Shown piece by piece: positions 1 to 5,124 of a stretch of 5,124 nt of DNA; position 1 is the stretch's first letter, and each line of letters begins with the position of its first letter. Under the pieces are notes generated by a model, which saw only the letters and a list, made by a program, of their open reading frames with translations, made no database searches and had not been told where the DNA came from. Source of the DNA: an uncultured Bacteroidia bacterium (lineage in GTDB: Bacteria > Bacteroidota > Bacteroidia > SpSt-205); contig CALKJV010000037.1 of NCBI GenBank assembly GCA_937995505.1, positions 1 to 5,124 on the forward strand, given 5' to 3'. The position numbers and the translations under genes were made by a program.

Positions 1-2094
1 GAGGGTTATGCCATTGAGGCGCTGCCATTTGGATTTGGCGGCAGAGAGGTACTGGTCAATAATAATCTGGGCGCCATTTCCAAAGTCGCCAAACTGGGCC
101 TCCCAGATGACCAGCGTATGCGGCGAAGCAAGGGCATAGCCATACTCAAAACCCAGCACGGCATACTCCGAGAGAGGGGAATTGTAGATGTAAAAAGAAG
201 CCTGGCGGTGGGAGAGGTGGTTGAGGGGTATATGGTGGGCTTCGGTTTTCTGGTCAATCAGTACAGCGTGGCGATGCGAAAAGGTGCCGCGCTCTACATC
301 TTGCCCGGAGAGGCGGACGGGATTGTTTTCTAAAAGGAGGCTCCCATAGGCGAGCATTTCGGCGGTGCCCCAGTCTAAGCCAGTGCCTTTGCGCACAGCT
401 TCGGCGCGGGCTTCGTAGACTTTACGCACAGTGGGATGCGGCGTGAAGCCCTCTGGCAGCCGCAGGACCTGCTGCGCAATAAACTCCAAAACCTCCTTGC
501 GCACCTGCGTGGTCGGGTCGGGCTCCACGGTGATGTCGTCATAAAGCTGGATGCCCTGCCAGGTACGGCGCGGAACTGTATCTACTTCGGGCTCTTCGGT
601 ACGGGCTTTTTCCAGCTGCTTCTCGTACAGCTCGTTGCGGGCGCGCTCTAAGGCTTTGAGGTCGGCTTCGGTTATAAGCCCTGCCTGGATAAGCTGCTGC
701 CCATACACCTCAAAAGGTGAAGGCCGCTGGCTAATCACCTGATACATTTTAGGCTGGGTAAAGCGCGGCTCATCCCCTTCATTGTGCCCGTGGCGGCGAT
801 ACCCAATCACATCAATAAACACATCTCGGTTGAAGGCCTGACGGAAAGCAATCGCCAGCCGCATCGCGTGGACGACTGCTTCGGGGTCTTCGCCATTGAC
901 ATGAAAGACCGGCGATAGGGTGGCCTTCGCCACATCGGTGCAGTAGTAGCTGGAACGAGCTTGGGCTTCTCCTGTCGTAAAGCCAATCTGGTTATTTAGC
1001 ACGATATGGATGGTACCGCCTACTTCGTATCCCGGCAAGAGAGACATTTGCAGGGTCTCATAGACGACCCCTTGGCCAGCGATAGCAGCATCTCCGTGGA
1101 TAAGCACGAGTACAATCTTATCGTGCGTGCCGCCGTAGAGATGGTCCATCTTGGCGCGAGTAGTACCGGTGGCTACGGGGTCTACGGCTTCTAAGTGGGA
1201 AGGGTTGGGGAGCATAGACAGGTGTATCCGCTTGCCCGCAATGAAAGGATCGCTGGAATAGCCCATGTGGTACTTCACATCGCCATCAAAGGTGTCGGTA
1301 GCGAGCCCCTTACCCTCAAATTCCCCGAAGATGGTTTGGAAGGATTTCTGCATGATATTGGCCAGTATATTGAGGCGGCCGCGATGCGCCATGCCGAAAA
1401 CAAACTCCTCAATCCCTAAAAATGCCCCCTTCTCTACCAGCTCGTATAGCGCTGGGATGATGGCTTCACTCCCTTCTAAGGAGAAGCGCTTTTGTCCGAC
1501 AAACTTTCGGTGCAGGAAGCGCTCAAAGGTAGTAGCGTTGCAAAGCCATTGGAGGATAGTTTTGCGTTCTTCTGGCGAGAAGTTGGCGGTATTTTCGGGC
1601 TGCTCCAAGTGCTGCTCAAACCAGCGGAGCACTTCCGGTATGCGGATATAGCGATATTCAATGCCGATGGTAGAGCAGTAGATACGGCGCAGATGGGCAA
1701 TAATCTGGCGCAGGGTAGCGGGACCGAGGCCGACCAGCTTCCCTGCCTGAAAGGTGGTGTCTAAGTCGCTCTCGTCAAGTCCATACTTAGCTAAGGGGAA
1801 GGCCGCATCTAACCGTTTCTCTTGGTCGCTGTAGTCGGCGAGGGGATTGGTACGGGCATAGAGGTGGCCTTCGTTTCGGTAGGCGGCAATCAGCAGGATG
1901 ACGCCAAATTCCTTGTCCAGCTCGTGGGGCTGGGCGCTCGGAGTGGGTGAGGGCTTGCCCTCCAGGGCTGCGAAGTACCCCTCAAAAAAGCGCTGCCAGT
2001 CTGGTGGTACCCGCTGGGGGTCTTGCTGATACTCCCGTAGGAGCGTCTCTATGTAGGCAGGGTCTGCAAGAAAAAGGTAGGCCGTATCCGTCAT
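1..2094 (-). CDS. sucA: 2-oxoglutarate dehydrogenase E1 component (partial, C-terminus beyond window)
   Basis: This is the thiamine-diphosphate E1 subunit of the 2-oxoglutarate dehydrogenase complex. It decarboxylates 2-oxoglutarate in the TCA cycle and passes the succinyl group to lipoyl-E2 in the cytoplasm. I translated 698 uninterrupted residues from the ATG at 2094. The N-terminal helix region (about 5-40, ending DWQRFFEGY) is followed by a linker, then YRNEGHLYARTNPL (72-85) and GLGPATLRQIIAHL (122-135). The dehydrogenase core has FGMAHRGRLN with H237, YHMGYSSD with H276, the ThDP/Mg motif HGDAAIAGQG (D335) ending at N367-N368, EGDEPRFTQPKMY (439-451), GQDVERGTFSHRHAVL (597-612) and AQFGDFGNGAQIIIDQYL (667-684). 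The two His residues match the conserved active-site pair of E. coli SucA. Full-length SucA is about 930 residues, so roughly 230 are missing. There is no E2-type acyltransferase fusion as in mycobacterial KGD. No Shine-Dalgarno precedes the ATG. It begins 17 nt after the htrA stop, so co-transcription is likely. Confidence 0.5.
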   Translation of the reverse strand, partial: MTDTAYLFLADPAYIETLLREYQQDPQRVPPDWQRFFEGYFAALEGKPSPTPSAQPHELDKEFGVILLIAAYRNEGHLYARTNPLADYSDQEKRLDAAFPLAKYGLDESDLDTTFQAGKLVGLGPATLRQIIAHLRRIYCSTIGIEYRYIRIPEVLRWFEQHLEQPENTANFSPEERKTILQWLCNATTFERFLHRKFVGQKRFSLEGSEAIIPALYELVEKGAFLGIEEFVFGMAHRGRLNILANIMQKSFQTIFGEFEGKGLATDTFDGDVKYHMGYSSDPFIAGKRIHLSMLPNPSHLEAVDPVATGTTRAKMDHLYGGTHDKIVLVLIHGDAAIAGQGVVYETLQMSLLPGYEVGGTIHIVLNNQIGFTTGEAQARSSYYCTDVAKATLSPVFHVNGEDPEAVVHAMRLAIAFRQAFNRDVFIDVIGYRRHGHNEGDEPRFTQPKMYQVISQRPSPFEVYGQQLIQAGLITEADLKALERARNELYEKQLEKARTEEPEVDTVPRRTWQGIQLYDDITVEPDPTTQVRKEVLEFIAQQVLRLPEGFTPHPTVRKVYEARAEAVRKGTGLDWGTAEMLAYGSLLLENNPVRLSGQDVERGTFSHRHAVLIDQKTEAHHIPLNHLSHRQASFYIYNSPLSEYAVLGFEYGYALASPHTLVIWEAQFGDFGNGAQIIIDQYLSAAKSKWQRLNGITL

Positions 2095-2111
2095 ACGAGT
2101 GCGTATAGCGA

Positions 2112-3518
2112 CTATTCTAAGGTGATGGCATAGTAGGCTTTTTCGCCTTTTTGGTAAAGCCCCTCAATAAGGAGAGCCCCCTGGATGTCTTTGAGAAGTT
2201 TCTGGGCTTCCTCGGGGGTTCTGACAGGTTTGCGGTCTAAGCTCGTAATGACGAAGCCGGGCCGCACGCCTGCCTCACGCAAGGGGCCGGGCTCTACCTG
2301 CACGACCTTTAGCCCATGAGACACGCCAAGCTGGCTTTTTTCAGCCTTGGAGAGCGGGCGAACCAGCGCTCCCAGCGACCGAAGGAGCGTAGCCCCCGAG
2401 GATTCGTTGAGCGCTTTCTCCTCAGAAGAGTAGCCTTTGAGGCGGGCTACGGTCTCTCGGCGCTCAGCCCCCCGATAATATACAATGCGAATCTGATCGC
2501 CGGGGCGATGCCGCGCCACAAGCTCTGTGAGTTCGGCCGCACTGCGCACGGGCTTCCCATCTACCTCTACTATCACATCGCCGGCTTGGATGCCAGCTTT
2601 TTCCGCTGCACTACCGCCGTACACATCGCTAATGTAAGCCCCCTGTGAGACGGGTGCACCCGACCCTCGCTGCTTTTCTGCGGAAAGGGGTTCAATCATC
2701 ACCCCCAAAAGCGCCCGCTTCACTTCCCCATATTCTTTGAGATCCTCCGCCACTTTTCGAGCGATGCTGGCCGGCACTGCAAAAGAATACCCCGCAAATG
2801 TGCCCGTCATGGAAGCAATCGCTGTGTTTATGCCTACTAACTTGCCCTCTATGTTTACTAAGGCTCCTCCGCTATTGCCGGGGTTGACCGCTGCATCGGT
2901 CTGGATAAAAGACTCTACCCGAAACTTTTCCCGCAGGAGTCCCAGCGTACGCCCTTTTGCACTTACAATGCCTGCGGTTACAGTAGAGGTGAGGTTGAAG
3001 GGATTGCCCACAGCCAGTACCCAGTCCCCTACCCGAAGCGCATCCGAGTCCCCAAACTCTAAATAAGGAAGGCCCTCCGCCTCTATCCTAAGGAGCGCCA
3101 AATCGGTCGTAGGGTCGGTCCCCTCTACCGTAGCCCGAAAGGTGCGATTGTCGTAGAGGGTTACTTGGAGGCTTGAGGCTTTTTCAATCACATGATAGCA
3201 AGTGAGGATATAGCCATCAGGGGAAATGATGACGCCGGAGCCTGTACCCGGTGAGAAGAGGTCGCCTTCTTCGCTGCCCTCTGGCAGGAAGAACCGATGG
3301 AACCCCATGCTGCCTTGCGTGCGAATATGCACGACGGCCGGCATGGCAATCTGGGCAGCCGTAGTAAAGTCCGCCGGCGGATGCACCTCCCACCGTGCGG
3401 GTTGGAGGTACATGGGCGGTGCCACCGGTACTGGAGCCGTATCTTTTTTCCGAACAAGCCACCAAGTGGTAAGGCTCGCTAAAACGGCTACCACTACATT
3501 CCCCGCAAGCGTACGCAT
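2112..3518 (-). CDS. htrA: HtrA/Do-family membrane-anchored serine protease with two PDZ domains
   Basis: This is a DegP/DegQ/HtrA-like serine endopeptidase (family S1C) for quality control of misfolded proteins in the periplasm. With the ATG at 3518 it has 468 residues, typical for a two-PDZ Do protease. Residues 5-22 form a hydrophobic segment (VVVAVLASLTTWWLV) after a short R-containing N-terminus and before RKK. No signal-peptidase site is evident, so it is probably a signal anchor. The protease domain (about 53-260) shows the full triad: H109 in LTCYHVIEKA, D139 in DPTTDLALLRI and S216 in NPGNSGGAL. PDZ1 spans about 270-360 and PDZ2 about 377-468. The frame is open upstream to an ATG at 3683, but that extension has no signal peptide, buries the anchor and overlaps the divergent ligase gene, so I chose 3518. 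No Shine-Dalgarno is visible. It lies 17 nt upstream of sucA on the same strand. TCYH before the catalytic His departs from the common TNNH. Family assignment is secure; DegP versus DegQ or DegS role is not resolved. Confidence 0.5.
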   Translation of the reverse strand: MRTLAGNVVVAVLASLTTWWLVRKKDTAPVPVAPPMYLQPARWEVHPPADFTTAAQIAMPAVVHIRTQGSMGFHRFFLPEGSEEGDLFSPGTGSGVIISPDGYILTCYHVIEKASSLQVTLYDNRTFRATVEGTDPTTDLALLRIEAEGLPYLEFGDSDALRVGDWVLAVGNPFNLTSTVTAGIVSAKGRTLGLLREKFRVESFIQTDAAVNPGNSGGALVNIEGKLVGINTAIASMTGTFAGYSFAVPASIARKVAEDLKEYGEVKRALLGVMIEPLSAEKQRGSGAPVSQGAYISDVYGGSAAEKAGIQAGDVIVEVDGKPVRSAAELTELVARHRPGDQIRIVYYRGAERRETVARLKGYSSEEKALNESSGATLLRSLGALVRPLSKAEKSQLGVSHGLKVVQVEPGPLREAGVRPGFVITSLDRKPVRTPEEAQKLLKDIQGALLIEGLYQKGEKAYYAITLE

Positions 3519-3541
3519 ACTTACATGCAAAACAAAATCTT

Positions 3542-3563
3542 TGCCAAAGGTACAAATTTGGCA
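3542..3563. promoter_or_regulatory. Operator-like inverted repeat in the divergent promoter region
   Basis: TGCCAAA (3542-3548) and TTTGGCA (3557-3563) form a perfect 7-bp inverted repeat with an 8-nt spacer. The 22-bp element lies in the middle of the 49-bp gap between the divergent htrA and ligase starts and covers the candidate htrA -7 box. Its size and position fit a dimeric regulator's binding site able to affect both operons. It contains an inner palindrome, CAAATTTG (3553-3560). The arms are short, so chance or a weak stem in the leader RNA are alternatives. No regulator is encoded in the window. Confidence 0.5.
3545..3552 (-). promoter_or_regulatory. Candidate Bacteroidota -7 promoter box for htrA (TACCTTTG)
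   Basis: Read on the minus strand, the octamer TACCTTTG exactly fits the Bacteroidota -7 consensus TAnnTTTG. It ends 26 nt before the htrA ATG, so transcription would start roughly 20 nt upstream of the start codon. I found no TTTG at the usual -33 spacing: TTTTG occurs about 27 nt further upstream, which is too far, and another TTTG directly abuts the box. This is therefore a half-supported promoter. It would drive htrA and probably sucA. Confidence 0.5.
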
Positions 3564-3567
3564 GGAC

Positions 3568-4800
3568 ATGGCATACACGCAAAAGCCAAAGCCCAAAATA
3601 GCGCAAACCCTTCCCTTTCTCGGGGGGGGCGGGCTTACGGGGGTCGCTGTGGGACTTTCCACTTCTCCCAGTATCACCAGCATCGGTGTGGCGCTCCTGG
3701 GGGCGCATCTCTTAGGTTCAGCGATCCAGAAGCCTCCCCTCTCCTCCCGAGGGGCCTGGTGGCTGAGCGGAGGCTTTGTAGGACTGTATCTCTTGCAGGG
3801 ATTGAGCTGGTTTTATACAGAAGACAAGGCCCAATGGCTCGTAGAGATGCGAGTAAAAATCCCCTTTCTCTTTCTCTTGCCAGCAGCGGCTCACGCGTGG
3901 ACTACGGCATCGGAAGGAGTGCGTCGCGCTACGCACATGCTATTTCATGGAGCCTTGCTGGTGGTAGGCTTGGCAACCTTGACCCGGCTACTTATAAACC
4001 CCAAGTGGGCCTTAGAAGAGATCTATCACAGCCGCTATGTGCCCATGGTGGGAGGCATTTCGCACATCTACTACGCAGGGCTCGTGGTCAGTGGACTGGT
4101 GTTTTTGTGGGCACTACCTCTATGGGGCGGGAAAGGCCTGCGAATAGGCATAGCGGGCGCATACCTGGTGATTTTACATGGGCTGGCGCTGCGGACAGGC
4201 TTAGTAGCGCTCTACGGTACAGCGGTAGGGATGCTCTTTTTGTGGGTGATACGGCAGCCGCGGCGATGGCCCTGGGCTTTAGCGGCCGTGGGTGCGGGTG
4301 CCGTAGCCCTTCCTCTGCTGGTGTGCCATGTTCCCCCCTTACGCCAGCGCTGGGAAAGCCTGCGGCGCGATATGGCAACTTATCGGCCGGGGGGACGGAT
4401 TACCCACAGCTCCGTAGCTCGTCGTCTGGCCGCCATGGAAGCAACCTGGGTAGCCTTTCAAAAAGCTCCCCTCCTCGGCGTCGGCATGGCCGATAATCAT
4501 GCCGCCATAGCCGCTGAGATCCCCAAGCTCCCCTACCGCTGGGACCCTGAAACCTACATCCTCCCCCATAACCAGTTCCTGGAATACGCCCTCGGCCTGG
4601 GCCTAGTAGGGCTTGTTCTTTTTGGGGGCTTTTGGGTCCTGGCTTTTCGGCAAAAGAAAGGCCTAGCGTGGGTAGCTTGGCTTATGGTGTGGCTCCTCCT
4701 CCTACAAGGAGAAGCCTTTCTGGAGCGGCAAGTGGGAGTTACGATGTTTTTGTGGGGAACAGGCCTCTTGTGGGCCCACTTAAAGCCAAAGCCGTCGTAG
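3568..4800 (+). CDS. O-antigen ligase/polymerase family (WaaL/Wzy_C-like) polytopic membrane protein
   Basis: This is probably an inner-membrane glycosyl ligase or polymerase that moves undecaprenyl-linked glycan onto lipid A-core (WaaL) or onto another glycan or protein. The 410 residues are the usual family size. I see about 10-12 hydrophobic segments, including about 22-50, 64-83, 98-112, 124-143, 166-185, 192-227, 235-252, 341-360, 365-380 and 390-404. A long periplasmic-type loop (about 253-335) lies before the C-terminal segments, as in WaaL. Family marks are the Arg at 209 in ALRTGLVALYG, and in the Wzy_C region KAPLLGVGMADN (299-310) and LPHNQFLEYALGLGLVGLVLF (332-352), with H334 at the position of the conserved ligase His. 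The frame is open upstream to 3226, but that part is antisense to htrA. ATG 3568 directly precedes the first membrane segment, with no well-placed Shine-Dalgarno. A G8 run encodes GGGG at residues 19-22. A BtuF-like gene follows after 10 nt. Ligase versus polymerase cannot be decided from sequence alone. Confidence 0.5.
   Translation: MAYTQKPKPKIAQTLPFLGGGGLTGVAVGLSTSPSITSIGVALLGAHLLGSAIQKPPLSSRGAWWLSGGFVGLYLLQGLSWFYTEDKAQWLVEMRVKIPFLFLLPAAAHAWTTASEGVRRATHMLFHGALLVVGLATLTRLLINPKWALEEIYHSRYVPMVGGISHIYYAGLVVSGLVFLWALPLWGGKGLRIGIAGAYLVILHGLALRTGLVALYGTAVGMLFLWVIRQPRRWPWALAAVGAGAVALPLLVCHVPPLRQRWESLRRDMATYRPGGRITHSSVARRLAAMEATWVAFQKAPLLGVGMADNHAAIAAEIPKLPYRWDPETYILPHNQFLEYALGLGLVGLVLFGGFWVLAFRQKKGLAWVAWLMVWLLLLQGEAFLERQVGVTMFLWGTGLLWAHLKPKPS
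3622..3629 (+). repeat. Homopolymeric G8 tract inside the ligase N-terminus
   Basis: Eight consecutive G lie 54 nt after the ligase ATG, within codons for a GGGG stretch (residues 19-22) and inside a wider G-rich segment (CGGGGGGGGCGGG). With eight G, ATG 3568 reads into the ligase frame. With seven, ATG 3568 runs to a stop within about 100 nt, but the upstream ATG at 3525 would come into the ligase frame. With nine, ATG 3568 enters a different frame open to 4496. Such a tract can undergo slippage in vivo and is also a common sequencing-error site. Confidence 0.5.
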
Positions 4801-4810
4801 CTTTGGGGGC

Positions 4811-5124
4811 ATGCAATGGGCCTCTCTTTTGCCGGAAGCGACCCAGTGGCTGCAAGCCCTAGGGCGAGAAAAGCTCCTCCTTGCCCGAAGCCACCTATGT
4901 GAAGGGATGGAACACCTGCCCATATGCACCCGCACCAGGAATGAGGTTAGCGGCTGGGAGAAGTACGTAGGCCCCTATCCCCCGGATTTCGGAACCTTAG
5001 CAGACCTGCGCCCTGGAGGAGTCTTGACCGTATTGACCCCACCCCCAGACCTCTCCGAAGCTGAACTCATACAAAAGTTTCAAGCTGCGGTAGGCTACGC
5101 TGTACAGGTACTTTCTCTGCAGGC
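4811..5124 (+). CDS. BtuF-like cobalamin/metal-binding substrate-binding protein (partial, 3' end beyond window)
   Basis: This gene runs open from the ATG at 4811 to the window end (104 codons plus 2 nt). The N-terminus, ASLLPEATQWLQALG (4-18) followed by LLLARSHLCE (22-31) and HLPICTRTR (35-43), matches the pattern of BtuF/FepB-type helical-backbone binding proteins, whose family form I recall as 'SLxPxATE..xxLGxxxxLVGRSHxCD...LPxxT'. A second block, LADLRPGGVLTV (63-74), sits where the family has 'LxxLxPDLIxT'. VGYAVQVLSL (94-103) fits the following beta strand. The usual PD is PG here, and the Q-x-C-x-x-C-AV stretch seen in many cobalamin-binding relatives appears replaced by a proline-rich LTPPPD. 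There is no signal peptide or lipobox: the protein starts on the first beta strand and the ligase stop lies 10 nt upstream. It may be cytoplasmic, or a diverged family member. Co-transcription with the ligase is likely. The family call is fairly good; the ligand is unknown. Confidence 0.5.
   Translation, partial: MQWASLLPEATQWLQALGREKLLLARSHLCEGMEHLPICTRTRNEVSGWEKYVGPYPPDFGTLADLRPGGVLTVLTPPPDLSEAELIQKFQAAVGYAVQVLSLQ

Noticed and set aside
118..1764. Several short plus-strand open frames across the sucA region
   Set aside because: They are all antisense to a continuous, motif-rich SucA translation and show no recognisable protein features.
3226..3567. Upstream extension of the ligase reading frame on the plus strand
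   Set aside because: It lies antisense to the well-supported htrA protease coding region, and its translation has no family resemblance. The membrane protein starts sensibly at 3568.
3519..3567. A plus-strand promoter for the ligase in the divergent gap
   Set aside because: The best match to TAnnTTTG on the plus strand is AATCTTTG, with one mismatch and no suitable -33 element. The ligase promoter may lie inside the htrA 5' region, but I cannot support a site.
3519..3683. A longer HtrA reading frame starting at the ATG at 3683
   Set aside because: The added 55 residues carry no signal peptide, would place the anchor segment internally, and would overlap the first 116 nt of the divergent ligase gene. 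The ATG at 3518 gives a normal family length and a terminal anchor.
3525..4496. A 323-residue plus-strand open frame overlapping the ligase
   Set aside because: It is Arg/Gly/Ser-rich, with no domain or hydrophobic pattern, and is read out of frame across convincing ligase motifs. It is a shadow frame in G+C-rich coding DNA, relevant only to the G-tract slippage idea.
4632..4862. A 76-residue open frame bridging the ligase end and the BtuF-like start
   Set aside because: It is out of frame with both recognised genes, has a low-complexity basic composition, and is fully explained as a shadow.

Overview
The window is densely coding. It carries two complete and two partial protein genes in two divergent pairs, with no RNA genes, CRISPR array, insertion sequence or prophage visible. 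The minus-strand pair runs leftward from about 3518. It is a membrane-anchored HtrA/Do-type serine protease followed 17 nt later by the E1 subunit of 2-oxoglutarate dehydrogenase (sucA), which leaves the window at base 1. The plus-strand pair starts at 3568. It is a polytopic O-antigen ligase/polymerase (WaaL/Wzy_C) family protein, followed 10 nt later by the start of a BtuF-like cobalamin/metal-binding protein that leaves the window at base 5124.

The organism is most likely a member of the Bacteroidota or a close relative, with a moderately high G+C genome. Three things suggest this. The SucA N-terminus resembles Bacteroidota-type SucA as I recall it (a 'DPxxVPPDWQRFFEGY' start, a long 'GLGPATLRQIIAHL' segment and no E2 fusion). 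None of the four starts has a well-spaced Shine-Dalgarno sequence. A TAnnTTTG box, the Bacteroidota -7 element, lies just upstream of htrA. This assignment is inference; a Gram-negative envelope is supported separately by the O-antigen ligase family gene.

Layout: 1-2094 sucA (minus, C-terminus missing); 2112-3518 htrA (minus); 3519-3567 a 49-bp divergent control region holding a 7-bp-arm inverted repeat that overlaps the candidate htrA promoter box; 3568-4800 O-antigen ligase family gene (plus), with a run of eight G near its start; 4811-5124 BtuF-like gene (plus, 3' end missing). The only non-coding DNA is the 49-bp divergent gap and the 17-nt and 10-nt intergenic gaps.

Functionally the window mixes envelope maintenance (periplasmic protease, surface glycan ligation), central metabolism (TCA-cycle E1) and possibly corrinoid or metal binding. 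I see no convincing undescribed system. The points worth a second look are the G8 tract with its two alternative ATG registers, the operator-like palindrome in the divergent promoter, the htrA-sucA coupling, and the apparently leaderless BtuF-like protein.
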